From an uncultured Sinobacteraceae bacterium (GTDB lineage: Bacteria; Pseudomonadota; Gammaproteobacteria; Steroidobacterales; Steroidobacteraceae): a stretch of DNA of 64,000 nucleotides. This document shows, one piece after another, positions 42,469 to 50,409 of the stretch (its first letter is position 1; the number at the start of each line of letters is the position of its first letter). The stretch spans positions 124,001-188,000 of the forward strand of contig CALEKY010000094.1 in the NCBI GenBank assembly GCA_937902995.1, in the 5' to 3' direction. A model generated the notes under the pieces. The model was not told the origin of the DNA. It ran no database searches and saw only the letters and a program-made list of their open reading frames with translations. The translations under genes were made by a program, and so were the position numbers.

Positions 42469-43842
42469 TTACAGGTCGAACTCGTCACGGAAATCGGGTA
42501 CGACGGCCGGCCAACCCAACTCGCGTTCGAAACGGGCGCGTAACGTATCGCTCGCTGCCGGCTCGCCGTGCGTGACGAACGTCGTACGCGGCGGACTCGG
42601 CATCTGCCGAGCCCAGGCGATCAGCTCGTTTGCATCGGCGTGTGCCGACATCGTCTCGAGCTTGACGACCTCGGCCCGCACGGGCACGTCCTGACCGTGA
42701 ATCCGAACGGTCTCCGCCCCCGCCGCAAGCGACGCGCCGCGCGTACCTCCCGCCTGAAATCCCGGCAAGAGAATCAAGTTGCGCGGGTCCGGCGCAAATA
42801 CTTTGAGGTGATGAACGACCCGCCCGCCGGTGGCCATCCCGCTGGCGGAAATGATGATCATCGGCTCGCGCCGTTGATCCAGCGCCTTCGATTGCTCCGA
42901 TGTGTGCACGAGCTGCACCGAACGGCACATCGCCTGACACTCCTCCGGCGACAGGCGATGCTCCGCTGAATACTTGAGGTAGAGCTCCGTGGCATCGATC
43001 GCCATGGGACTGTCCAAATATACCGGCACGTCGGGCAGTCGATGCTGAGCTTTCAACTCGGCAATGAGCAACATGAGCAACTGCGCGCGTCCGACCGCAA
43101 AGCTCGGCGCAACGACGACCCCGCCTCGCGCGATCGCACGGCTGAGCGCTTCTGCGAGTGCGACTCGCATGTCTTCCGCAGGATGCAATCGATCGCCGTA
43201 AGTCGATTCGATGACGAGATGCTCGGCGGCGGGCGGCGCTTCAGGCGCACGCATCAAAGGATCGTTCGGACGGCCCAGATCGCCCGAGAATAGGATCGAC
43301 GTATTGGACGTCTGCACGCGCACGCTCGCGGCACCGAGCACATGACCGGCGCGCGAGAACTCCACCCGAACGCCGGGCATCGGCTCGAACGTCTCCCCGA
43401 GCGACTTGGTTTCGAAGAACTCGAGCGACCGCTCCGCATCGAGCTTCGTGTACAGCGGCAATGCCGGGTCGTGCTTGGACAGTTTGTGCCGATTCTCGAA
43501 TCTAGCCTGCTCTTCCTGCAGAAAGCCGCTATCCGGCAACAAGATCTTGCACAGATCGAACGTCGCAGGCGTCGCGTAAATCTTGCCGTGGAATCCCTGC
43601 TTGACGAGCAGCGGCAAGTATCCGCTGTGATCCAGGTGCGCGTGCGTCAACACGACGGCTTTGATCGCTGCCGCATCGAATGGCGGTTTCCCCCAATTGC
43701 GCAAGCGCAATTGCTTATAACCTTGAAACAAGCCGCAATCGACGAGCATCGCGTGCCCTTGCGTCCGCACGAGATATCGCGATCCGGTCACCGTATTGGT
43801 TGCGCCCAGGAAGCGCAGCGCTATCGCATCGTTTGCTGGCAT
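42469..43842 (-). CDS. Beta-CASP metallo-beta-lactamase RNA exonuclease-like protein
   Basis: A 457-residue MBL-fold nuclease of the CPSF73/YsH1-like beta-CASP group. Zinc motif THAHLDHSG (His67, His69, Asp71, His72) is followed by SRAGHVLGAASVRV and LFSGDLGRPNDPLM. The beta-CASP domain includes VIESTYGDRLH, VAPSFAVGRAQ, PVYLDSPMAIDAT and the late motifs IISASGMATGGRVVHHL and MSAHADANEL. It likely acts on RNA. The ATG at 43842 fits the usual short start. It converges on the TonB receptor gene with an 11-bp gap. Confidence 0.9.
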   Translation of the reverse strand: MPANDAIALRFLGATNTVTGSRYLVRTQGHAMLVDCGLFQGYKQLRLRNWGKPPFDAAAIKAVVLTHAHLDHSGYLPLLVKQGFHGKIYATPATFDLCKILLPDSGFLQEEQARFENRHKLSKHDPALPLYTKLDAERSLEFFETKSLGETFEPMPGVRVEFSRAGHVLGAASVRVQTSNTSILFSGDLGRPNDPLMRAPEAPPAAEHLVIESTYGDRLHPAEDMRVALAEALSRAIARGGVVVAPSFAVGRAQLLMLLIAELKAQHRLPDVPVYLDSPMAIDATELYLKYSAEHRLSPEECQAMCRSVQLVHTSEQSKALDQRREPMIIISASGMATGGRVVHHLKVFAPDPRNLILLPGFQAGGTRGASLAAGAETVRIHGQDVPVRAEVVKLETMSAHADANELIAWARQMPSPPRTTFVTHGEPAASDTLRARFERELGWPAVVPDFRDEFDL

Positions 43843-43882
43843 GGCGAGAGTATCGATTGATAGATGAGCGTTGACAATGAAT

Positions 43883-44013
43883 AGGCTGAAGACTGAAGGC
43901 TGAAGGTAGAAGCGCGCTTTCGCGCGCAGCAACTCTTCCAGATCCCAGTGCCCAGCGCTCTTTCTAACCGCTACCGGCAGCCCTCTGAGCCCGCGCCCCG
44001 AGCCCCAAGCCCT
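43883..44013. repeat. Paired-heptad locus H5 (AGGCTGA words then GAGCCCC words)
   Basis: The forward array at 43883-43910 reads AGGCTGA, AGACTGA, AGGCTGA, AGGTAGA. The hairpin GCGCGCTTTCGCGCGC lies at 43912-43927. The inverted array at 43979-44013 reads AGCCCTC, TGAGCCC, GCGCCCC, GAGCCCC, AAGCCCT. The second array matches the GGGCTTG/GGGCTCG words of H6 in reverse. Unlike most loci, this one lies between divergent gene starts. Confidence 0.75.
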
Positions 44014-44095
44014 ACTTATCTTCTAGTGGAAACGTCCGACTGACCGCCACCGATGCGCGTCCGATACTGCGAGCCTTCTCATCAGGAGGTGCGAC

Positions 44096-45172
44096 ATGGC
44101 GAAGACGATGAAGGCGGCAGTGTTCGTGGAACCTGGCCGCATTGCACTCGATGAGCGTCCCATACCCGACGTCGGTCCGCTCGATGCGCTGATTCGCGTC
44201 ACGACGACGACGATTTGCGGCACGGACGTGCACATTCTGAAGGGCGAATATCCAGTGCGGCCCGGTCTCATCGTCGGTCACGAGCCGGTCGGCGTCATCG
44301 AGAAGCTCGGCAGCGCCGTGCAGGGTTATCGCGAAGGTCAGCGCGTCGTTGCCGGCGCGATCACACCGAGCGGCTACAGCAATGCGTGTCTAGCGGGTTG
44401 CTGCTCACAGGACGGCGCCGGCACGAAGCATGGCTGGAAACCGATCGGCGGCTGGAAGTTCGGCAACACGATCGACGGCTGCCAAGCCGAATACGTGCTC
44501 GTGCCCGATGCGATGGCGAATCTCGCACCGGTGCCCGATCACCTGTCCGACGAAGCCGTGCTCATGTGCCCCGACATCATGTCGACGGGATTCGCAGGTG
44601 CCGAAAGCGGCGGGATCAAGATCGGCGATACGGTCGCCGTCTTCGCGCAAGGACCGATCGGTTTGTGCGCGACCGCCGGCGCCAAGCTCATGGGCGCCAC
44701 GACGATCATCGCCGTCGAGACCGTGCCCGAGCGCGCGGCCGTCGCCAAACGTCTCGGCGCGGATCACATCGTCGACTTCCGCAAGACCGATCCGGTTGAG
44801 GAAATCTTGCGCATCACCGACGGACGCGGCGTCGATGTCGCCATCGAAGCGCTCGGCACACAGCCGACCTTCGAAGCCGCGCTCAAAGTGCTGCGGCCGG
44901 GCGGAACGCTGTCGAGCCTCGGTGTCTACTCGCAAGATCTGAAGATTCCGCTCGGCGCGTTTGCCGCCGGTCTCGGCGATCTCAAGATCGTGACGACGCT
45001 CTGTCCCGGCGGGAAAGAACGCATGCGCCGCTTGATGAACGTGATCGCATCGCAGCGCGTCGATTTGCAGCCGCTCGTCACGCATCGATTCAAGTTGGAC
45101 GATATCGAAAAGGCGTACGAGCTGTTCGCGAATCAGCGGGACGGAGTGCTCAAAGTCGCCATTACGCCCTAG
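44096..45172 (+). CDS. Zinc-dependent medium-chain alcohol dehydrogenase (secondary-ADH like)
   Basis: A 358-residue NAD(P)-dependent dehydrogenase. The catalytic zinc site is Cys41 in TTICGTDVHI, His62-Glu63 in VGHEPVGV, and an Asp in LMCPDIMSTGFAGAE; the Asp resembles the secondary alcohol dehydrogenases of Clostridium and Thermoanaerobacter. The Rossmann fold is VAVFAQGPIGLCATAGAKLMGA, with Glu after the second strand (VETVPERA) favouring NAD. A cysteine cluster, CLAGCCSQ, marks the structural zinc lobe. Upstream GGAGGT precedes the ATG. Its stop codon lies in the loop of a strong hairpin (45156-45187). Confidence 0.9.
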   Translation: MAKTMKAAVFVEPGRIALDERPIPDVGPLDALIRVTTTTICGTDVHILKGEYPVRPGLIVGHEPVGVIEKLGSAVQGYREGQRVVAGAITPSGYSNACLAGCCSQDGAGTKHGWKPIGGWKFGNTIDGCQAEYVLVPDAMANLAPVPDHLSDEAVLMCPDIMSTGFAGAESGGIKIGDTVAVFAQGPIGLCATAGAKLMGATTIIAVETVPERAAVAKRLGADHIVDFRKTDPVEEILRITDGRGVDVAIEALGTQPTFEAALKVLRPGGTLSSLGVYSQDLKIPLGAFAAGLGDLKIVTTLCPGGKERMRRLMNVIASQRVDLQPLVTHRFKLDDIEKAYELFANQRDGVLKVAITP

Positions 45173-45187
45173 GGGGCGTAATGGCGA
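45156..45187 (+). terminator. Perfect 14-bp hairpin enclosing the ADH stop codon
   Basis: TCGCCATTACGCCC (45156-45169) pairs without mismatch with GGGCGTAATGGCGA (45174-45187), leaving the 4-nt loop TAGG. The dehydrogenase stop TAG (45170-45172) sits in that loop. No U-tract follows, so it may protect the mRNA end or act with Rho rather than as a simple intrinsic terminator. Confidence 0.7.
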
Positions 45188-45238
45188 GTTGCTAGTTTGA
45201 CAGCGAAGGAGCGGGCCACGAGCTCTTTCTAGCCGCCG

Positions 45239-45261
45239 ACCGTCGCTCGTCGCCCTTCTCC
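45239..45261. repeat. Heptad array H13 (CTCGTCG words)
   Basis: ACCGTCG, CTCGTCG, CCCTTCT between the ADH hairpin and the stop of the persulfide-dioxygenase-like gene at 45264. CTCGTCGCCC is the reverse complement of part of array H1, 38 kb away. Confidence 0.5.
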
Positions 45262-45263
45262 TG

Positions 45264-46145
45264 TTATCCCGCTTCGCCGAGTGCCGGCGGCAATTGCAAC
45301 GGAATCTTCAGATATCGAACGCCGTTCGATTCGGCCTGCGGCAGCCGACCGGCGCGGATGTTCACTTGAATGGAAGGCAACAGCAGCTCCGGGGCTGCCA
45401 ACGTCGCATCCCGCTTGGTGCGCAATGCCACGAACGTCGCCTCGTCGACAGAACCGCCGACGTGAACGTTGCGCTCGCGTTGTTCGCCAACCGTCGTCTC
45501 CCAGGCGAAGTAATCACGGCCCGGCGCTTTGTAATCGTGACAGAGGAACATCCGAGTTTGTGCAGGCAGGGCCAGCAGCTTCTGGATGGAGCGGTAAAGC
45601 ATTGCCGCATCGCCTCCCGGAAAATCCGTGCGCGCCGTTCCGTAATCGGGCATGAACAGCGTGTCCCCGACGAACACAGCATCGCCGATCCGGTACGAAA
45701 CACATGCAGGAGTATGTCCCGGGGTGTAGATGACCTCCGCCTCGAGAGCACCGATATTGAAGCGCTCGCCATCTCTGAACAAATGGTCGAACTCGCTTCC
45801 GTCGCCGCTTACGTCGTCGAGATTGAACACCGGACGAAAGATATGCTGTACGTCGCGAATATGCTCGCCAATACCGACTCGCGCACCGGTTCTCCGCTTG
45901 AGATAAGGCGCGGCGGACAAATGATCCGCGTGGGCATGCGTCTCGAGGATCCATGAGATCGTCAACCCCTCCTCGGCTGCGCTGCGCAAGATTGCGTCTG
46001 CCGATGCAACGCCGATCCTGCCCGACCGATGATCGTAGTCCATCACCGGATCGATGATCGCGGCTTGCTTGGTCTGCGGGTCGGACACCAAGTAGCTGAC
46101 GGTGTTCGTCGGCTCGTCGAAGAACGCTCGAATGTTCGCCTTCAT
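45264..46145 (-). CDS. MBL-fold persulfide dioxygenase-like protein (Blh type)
   Basis: A 293-residue metallo-hydrolase-fold protein. The iron/zinc motif is ETHAHADHLSAAPYLK (His70, His72, Asp74, His75). GHTPACVSYRIGDAVFVGDTLFMPDYGTARTDFPGGDAA is characteristic of the ETHE1/Blh/SdoA group that oxidises glutathione persulfide. It is divergent from a BigR-type repressor that shares its promoter palindrome, as in the BigR operons of Agrobacterium and Xylella. It therefore probably removes reactive sulfur. The rhodanese gene lies beyond the regulator. Confidence 0.9.
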   Translation of the reverse strand: MKANIRAFFDEPTNTVSYLVSDPQTKQAAIIDPVMDYDHRSGRIGVASADAILRSAAEEGLTISWILETHAHADHLSAAPYLKRRTGARVGIGEHIRDVQHIFRPVFNLDDVSGDGSEFDHLFRDGERFNIGALEAEVIYTPGHTPACVSYRIGDAVFVGDTLFMPDYGTARTDFPGGDAAMLYRSIQKLLALPAQTRMFLCHDYKAPGRDYFAWETTVGEQRERNVHVGGSVDEATFVALRTKRDATLAAPELLLPSIQVNIRAGRLPQAESNGVRYLKIPLQLPPALGEAG

Positions 46146-46162
46146 GACCGAATTCCTCCTGT

Positions 46163-46202
46163 GTTGACGCTTATTTTAGGTCTTGCTAAATTAAGCGTCA
46201 AC
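46163..46202. promoter_or_regulatory. 40-bp palindromic operator with two crossing sigma70-like promoters
   Basis: The 20-bp halves match at 16 of 20 positions, with perfect outer arms GTTGACGCTTA and TAAGCGTCAAC. On the plus strand TTGACG (46164-46169) and TAAATT (46187-46192) are 17 bp apart and face the ArsR gene. On the minus strand TTGACG (46196-46201) and TAAAAT (46173-46178) are also 17 bp apart and face the dioxygenase gene. The regulator should bind the symmetry and block both promoters. Confidence 0.8.
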
Positions 46203-46220
46203 TAAATAACGGAGCGCTGC

Positions 46221-46532
46221 ATGGCACTGAGCAAACGCGATCTCGCGAAGATGAAAGCAAATGCGCCGCAGGTGGCGACGCTCTTGAGAGCTCTGGGCAA
46301 CGAGCGACGGTTGCTCATTCTGTGCACCGTGATCAGTGCCGGGGAATGCAGCGCCGGCGAGCTGGCCGAAGCAGTCGAGCTCAGTCCATCGGCCGCATCG
46401 CAGCATTTGGCCCGAATGAAGGAGGAAGGCCTGCTCGAATCACGTCGCGACGCACAAACAGTGCTGTATCGCGTTGCAGACCCGAATCTCAGCAGGATCG
46501 TCGGTCTGCTCAAGGACATCTATTGTAAGTAG
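46221..46532 (+). CDS. ArsR-family sulfide/persulfide-type repressor (BigR/SqrR-like)
   Basis: A 103-residue winged-helix repressor. The recognition helix region is ELSPSAASQHLARMKEEGLLESRRDAQTVLYRVAD. Cysteines occur at 35 (LLILCTVISAGE), 43 and 102 (KDIYCK). The Cys35/Cys102 pair matches the positions of the redox cysteines of BigR and SqrR, which form a tetrasulfide bridge on persulfide and leave DNA. It lies between the divergent dioxygenase gene and a rhodanese gene, and a strong palindrome covers its promoter. It is very likely autoregulated. Confidence 0.9.
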   Translation: MALSKRDLAKMKANAPQVATLLRALGNERRLLILCTVISAGECSAGELAEAVELSPSAASQHLARMKEEGLLESRRDAQTVLYRVADPNLSRIVGLLKDIYCK

Positions 46533-46541
46533 GAACGCATT

Positions 46542-47093
46542 ATGGCGTTACAGTCTATCTCGGCGAACGACGCAAAGCGGCTCATCGAGCGAGGCGCGCT
46601 CGTCGTCGACATCCGCGAACCGGACGAATACGCACGGGAGCACATCCCGCACGCGATCTCACGTCCCGTGTCCGGGCTGACGCAGGGAACGCTCGATATC
46701 GACAAGGCATCCCAGATCATCTTCCACTGTAAATCGGGCGGTCGCACCCGTAGCAACGCCGCGCGCCTGGCGTCCGCCGCGAGTTGCGAGGCATTCATGC
46801 TGGAGGGCGGACTCGACGCGTGGAAGCGCGCCGGACTTCCGGTTGAAGTGGACCCGTACGCAACCGCTGGAAGTCATGCGTCAGGTCCAGATTGCTGCTG
46901 GAAGCTTGGTCTTGCTCGGAATCGTCCTGGGCGCTCTGCTGTCACCCTGGTTCTATGCCCTGTCGGGATTCGTCGGCGGCGGCTTGATCTTCGCCGGCGC
47001 AACCGGATTCTGCGGCCTCGCGCGATTGTTGCAGGTAATGCCCTGGAATCGCCGCATGAGCATGTGAGCCGCGAAACGCCCTGGTTCAACTGA
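46542..47093 (+). CDS. Rhodanese domain, frameshifted before its membrane half
   Basis: The first 104 residues are a rhodanese domain: [22 protein letters not shown], then the active-site loop [14 protein letters not shown] with Cys63, then [18 protein letters not shown]. It handles sulfane sulfur, matching the neighbouring genes. After VEVD the frame gives unrelated residues. Frame +1 gives [17 protein letters not shown] and two membrane helices, which is how the known rhodanese-DUF2892 fusion continues. Removing one C from the CCC at 46853-46855 would restore a single 174-residue protein. It is a sequencing error, a real mutation, or two separate proteins. Confidence 0.75.
   Translation: MALQSISANDAKRLIERGALVVDIREPDEYAREHIPHAISRPVSGLTQGTLDIDKASQIIFHCKSGGRTRSNAARLASAASCEAFMLEGGLDAWKRAGLPVEVDPYATAGSHASGPDCCWKLGLARNRPGRSAVTLVLCPVGIRRRRLDLRRRNRILRPRAIVAGNALESPHEHVSRETPWFN
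46876..47067 (+). CDS. DUF2892-type membrane module, out of frame with the rhodanese
   Basis: This frame reads [57 protein letters not shown], with two membrane helices and the conserved Cys in TGFCG. It is the usual C-terminal half of rhodanese-DUF2892 fusions. It could be translated from the ATG at 46876 (or a TTG at 46843), but I see no convincing ribosome-binding site, so the frameshift explanation is preferred. The cysteine may take persulfide from the rhodanese domain. Confidence 0.65.
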   Translation: MRQVQIAAGSLVLLGIVLGALLSPWFYALSGFVGGGLIFAGATGFCGLARLLQVMPWNRRMSM

Positions 47094-47553
47094 ACCTGCC
47101 GTCCGCGGACCGCGGCGCTTCGCTTCGCACGATCTCGATCTCGAGCGCCCGCGACGCTTTCAACGAATTGGCGATCAAGCAGCCCTGCTCCGCTTTCTCG
47201 AGCACACGGCGACACAGCGCCTCGTTCGCATCCGCACCTACGCGCAGTCGCGCGCGTGTGACGAACTTGGTGAACTGCGTCGTTCTCTCCACGCGATCGA
47301 GCGTGCCGTCGACGCTGCATTCGAGCGACTGCCATTCCAGCTTGGATGCGCGAGCGACTGCCACGAACGTCAAGAGGAAGCAGCTAGCGACGGCCCCGAC
47401 GAGCAGTGATTCCGGAGACCAGCGATCGCCCGGCCCGTCGAATTCCTTGGGTGCGACCGCAGTCATTGTCGGCAGTCCTTCCGACGACAGTTCGAGGATG
47501 CCGTCGGTCGCGCCGTTTGCGGAGACCCTGTACACGTGAGGAAAAGGCTGCAT
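47086..47553 (-). CDS. OsmC/Ohr-family peroxidase-like protein
   Basis: A 155-residue OsmC-fold protein with the two redox cysteines of the family: Cys58 in LVGAVASCFLLTFVAVA and Cys125 in KAEQGCLIANSLKAS. These enzymes reduce organic hydroperoxides and some act on persulfides. The gene converges on the rhodanese locus, with a few bases of overlap if the long rhodanese frame is used. Its place beside the sulfide module suggests a role in the same redox response, by inference. Confidence 0.88.
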   Translation of the reverse strand: MQPFPHVYRVSANGATDGILELSSEGLPTMTAVAPKEFDGPGDRWSPESLLVGAVASCFLLTFVAVARASKLEWQSLECSVDGTLDRVERTTQFTKFVTRARLRVGADANEALCRRVLEKAEQGCLIANSLKASRALEIEIVRSEAPRSADGRFS

Positions 47554-47736
47554 GACTCATCGACCTCGAACATACCGATGCATGCAGCGTATCGGGACCG
47601 AACGCGCACCGCGCCCCGGATTTCCGCCTAATCGATCTCGGTGATAGCAGGGAACAGCCGCCGCATTCATCCGTTTCCCTATCGACGACGCCTCACGAAC
47701 TGCATCGACCTCACGCGTGATCCGACGAGCGCAATA

Positions 47737-47943
47737 GTGCGTAAACAGCACGACAAGACAACGAGAGCCGGTCGCAGCCCTTGGTGGCTCGCCGGAGAGG
47801 AAGAATGCGCGCATTGCGGACAACTTTATGCGTATGAAGTGGAAGTGCGCTGTGCCGACTGCGATGCGCCGCTCTGCCCTCTGTGCGTCTTGAGCTATCG
47901 CAAACGAACGCTATGTACCGATTGCCTGCCGAGGAAGCGCTGA
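47737..47943 (+). CDS. Small zinc-ribbon protein upstream of Ku
   Basis: Starting at GTG 47737, this 68-residue protein has four CxxC pairs: CAHC, CADC, CPLC and CTDC, which could bind two zinc ions in a cross-brace. The middle reads QLYAYEVEVRCADCDAPLCPLCVLSYRKRTLC. The stop (47941-47943) is one base before the GTG of the first Ku gene, so the genes are coupled. The frame is open to 47641, but no better start is visible. I recognise no named family. A role with DNA repair is inferred from position only. Confidence 0.6.
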   Translation: MRKQHDKTTRAGRSPWWLAGEEECAHCGQLYAYEVEVRCADCDAPLCPLCVLSYRKRTLCTDCLPRKR

Positions 47944-47944
47944 C

Positions 47945-48724
47945 GTGTCGCGCGCGATCTGGAGAGGTTCGCTGCGTCTAGGCCGACACCGAGTGCCGGT
48001 GAAACTCTATTCGGCCGTCGAAGACCGCACTGTGCATTTTCGATTGTTGCACATCAAGGATCGCGCACCCGTCGAACAGCGCATCGTGCGCAAAGACACG
48101 GGCGAAGAAGTTTCCAAGGAAGACCGACGCAAGGCTCTGCCGGTGAGTCGCGAGCGTGCCGTCATCTTGCGACCCGGAGAGCTCACCGAGCTCGAGCCGC
48201 CCGCCTCGCGCGACATCGACCTTTGCCGGTTCGTAGCTCGCGACGCGCTCTCGGATCAATGGTACGACCGCCCTTATTACTTGGGTCCGGACGGCAATTC
48301 TGCTGCCTATTTCGCGCTCGTCGAAGCGCTAGCGCGCACCGACTCCATCGGCATCGCACGCTGGGTCATGCGCAAGAAGCGCTATGTCGGCGCGCTGCTG
48401 CTGCAAGACGGTTATCTGGTGATGTCGACGCTTCGCCGAGCGGATCAGGTGCTGAGCTTCTCGGGCATCGAGCCGGCGAAATCCGCGAAGCCCAAAGCCG
48501 ACGAGCTCAAGCTCGCCGAGCAGCTCGTATCCTCGATCGCCGAGGACTTCGATCCTACCGCCTGGCATAACGAGTACCGTCAACGAGTTTGCGCGCTGAT
48601 CGACGCAAAGGCGCGCGGCAAGAAGCTCGAGCCGGTCAAACCGAAACGACGCGCTGCACGCGGCGATCTCGCCGCGAACCTCAGAGCGAGCATCGCGGCC
48701 GCGCGGGAGAAAAGAGTTGCCTGA
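47945..48724 (+). CDS. ku: Ku protein, first copy
   Basis: A 259-residue bacterial Ku for non-homologous end joining. The core begins SRAIWRGSLRLGRHRVPVKLYSAVEDRTVHFRLLHIKDRAPV, with a central bridge (GIARWVMRKKRYVGALLLQDGYLVMSTLRRADQV) and a Lys/Arg-rich C-terminal tail (KARGKKLEPVKPKRRAARGDL). It starts at GTG 47945, right after the zinc-ribbon stop. It differs substantially from the second Ku gene, which overlaps its 3' end by 8 bp. No ligase D gene is in the window. Confidence 0.93.
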   Translation: MSRAIWRGSLRLGRHRVPVKLYSAVEDRTVHFRLLHIKDRAPVEQRIVRKDTGEEVSKEDRRKALPVSRERAVILRPGELTELEPPASRDIDLCRFVARDALSDQWYDRPYYLGPDGNSAAYFALVEALARTDSIGIARWVMRKKRYVGALLLQDGYLVMSTLRRADQVLSFSGIEPAKSAKPKADELKLAEQLVSSIAEDFDPTAWHNEYRQRVCALIDAKARGKKLEPVKPKRRAARGDLAANLRASIAAAREKRVA

Positions 48725-49796
48725 ACGCGCACGCAAAGCGAACGGCAATGGCCACGAACGGGCTGCAGCCGCCGTACGCGCATTCTGGTCGGGAACGATC
48801 AGCTTTGGCCTCGTGAGCATTCCGGTGGATCTGTACGCGGCAATCCGGCCGCGCCGGAAATCGATGAAGCTGGTCGACGAAGAGGGCAATCCGCTCGGTC
48901 GTCGCTACGTTTGTTCCAAGGAAGGCAAGGCGCTCGACAACGACGACTTGGTGCGCGGTTATGAAATCGACTCCGGCAAACTCGTCGTGATCGACGATGA
49001 AGAATTCGACTCGATGGCGCCCGAGGTTTCGCGCGATATCGAGCTGCGCAGCTTCGTTCCCTTCGAGCAAATCCCGCCCATCTACTACAACCGTCCCTAC
49101 TTTCTCGCGCCGGCCGGGCGCTCATCCAAGGCCTACCATTTACTCTCCGCCGCGATGGAGCGCAGCGGTCGGGTGGCCATAGGCAGCTTCGTGATGCGAG
49201 GACGCGAGTATCTGGTCGCGATCCTCTCCGAAAACGGCGTACTGCGAGCTGAAACGTTGCGGTACGCGGATGAGATTCGTGTGCCGAAAGCGGTCGGTCT
49301 TCCAAAGCGCGCCAAGGCGAACGCGAAACTCGTCGGCGCGCTTCTAAAAGAGATCAAGACGCTGCGTAAGGACCGGTTGGACCTCGCCGAGCTCGAGGAT
49401 CGCGAAGCGGAAGCGCTGCAGACGCTCGCGCTCGAAAAAGAACGCAAGCACCAAGATGTGATCGAGCAATACGGGCTCGAAGAAGAAGCACCCGAAGGCG
49501 GCGCGCAGGTCGTCGATCTGATGGACGTGTTGAGAAAGAGCCTATCGAAACGCGCGAGCGTCGCATCGGCCGAACGCGCCCTTGCAGACAGCTCCTCGCG
49601 GAGCCCCGCGCGCTCGCATCGAAAACGCAACGGCAACGGCGCGCAACGGGATCGCACCAAGACCACCCGCAACCGAAGCCGACTGAAACAATCCTCGAGA
49701 AGCGAGCTTCAGAAGCTCGCTTCCGAGCTCCATATCGCGGGACGAAGCAAGATGGACAAGCCTGCACTCGTCAACGCCATCCTGCGGGCGGGATGA
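48717..49796 (+). CDS. ku: Ku protein, second copy, with SAP/Rho_N-like C-terminus
   Basis: A 359-residue Ku. The core begins AVRAFWSGTISFGLVSIPVDLYAAIRPRRKSMKLVDEEGNPLGRRYVC (as strands), with GSFVMRGREYLVAILSENGVLRAETLRYADEIR as the bridge. A Ser/Arg/Lys/Asn-rich linker follows. The last 30 residues, ELQKLASELHIAGRSKMDKPALVNAILRA, form a helix-extended-helix of the SAP/Rho_N type. It starts at TTG 48717, overlapping the first Ku gene by 8 bp with GGGAGAA upstream. Paired Ku genes in other bacteria can form heterodimers. Confidence 0.92.
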   Translation: MPERARKANGNGHERAAAAVRAFWSGTISFGLVSIPVDLYAAIRPRRKSMKLVDEEGNPLGRRYVCSKEGKALDNDDLVRGYEIDSGKLVVIDDEEFDSMAPEVSRDIELRSFVPFEQIPPIYYNRPYFLAPAGRSSKAYHLLSAAMERSGRVAIGSFVMRGREYLVAILSENGVLRAETLRYADEIRVPKAVGLPKRAKANAKLVGALLKEIKTLRKDRLDLAELEDREAEALQTLALEKERKHQDVIEQYGLEEEAPEGGAQVVDLMDVLRKSLSKRASVASAERALADSSSRSPARSHRKRNGNGAQRDRTKTTRNRSRLKQSSRSELQKLASELHIAGRSKMDKPALVNAILRAG

Positions 49797-49821
49797 GCAG
49801 CGCGCGAACCGGCTCGCGCAG

Positions 49822-50397
49822 CTATCGCCCCAAGAGCGCGTAGATCCCGAAAATTGCGAACAGCGCTGCGGCAACGAACCGCATCTTTCGCAACGGGAAA
49901 CGTTTCATGAGCGAATCGCCGACCAACACGGCGGGCACGTTCGCCACCATCATGCCGAGCGTCGTGCCGAGCGTGACGGCCACCACGTCGCCGTACTCGG
50001 CACCGAGTGCGACAGTCGCAAGCTGCGTCTTGTCGCCCATCTCCGCGACGAAGAACAAGACCATCGCCGCCATGAAGGCGCTCGAACGGCCCTTGGCCGA
50101 AGGCTCGTCATCCAGAGTGTCCGGGATCAGCGCCCACACTGCGAAAACGAGAAATGCGATACCGACGATAATGCCCATCACATTCGCATCGACAGCGTGC
50201 GTGATCCACTTGCCCAGACCCGCGGCGAGCGCGTGATTGGCAATCGTCGCAACGAATATTCCCAAAATGATGGCCCACTGACGGCCTGGCCAGCGCGCAG
50301 CAAGCACGAATGAAAGCAATTGAGTTTTGTCGCCAAGCTCTGCGAGCGTGACGATGCTCAGCGATGCGAGAAAAGGCGATGCGTACAAGAAGTCCAC
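49822..50397 (-). CDS. GDT1/TMEM165 family cation exporter under a Mn riboswitch
   Basis: A 191-residue membrane protein with six helices and the twin GDT1 motifs: LAELGDKTQLLSFVLAARW near the N-terminus and VAEMGDKTQLATVALGAEYG in the second half. The family exports Mn2+ (MneA/MntX type) or exchanges Ca2+. A yybP-ykoY manganese riboswitch sits directly upstream (50473-50580), strongly supporting a Mn2+ export role. It converges on the second Ku gene. Confidence 0.93.
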   Translation of the reverse strand: MDFLYASPFLASLSIVTLAELGDKTQLLSFVLAARWPGRQWAIILGIFVATIANHALAAGLGKWITHAVDANVMGIIVGIAFLVFAVWALIPDTLDDEPSAKGRSSAFMAAMVLFFVAEMGDKTQLATVALGAEYGDVVAVTLGTTLGMMVANVPAVLVGDSLMKRFPLRKMRFVAAALFAIFGIYALLGR

Positions 50398-50409
50398 TGT
50401 CGTTCACGG

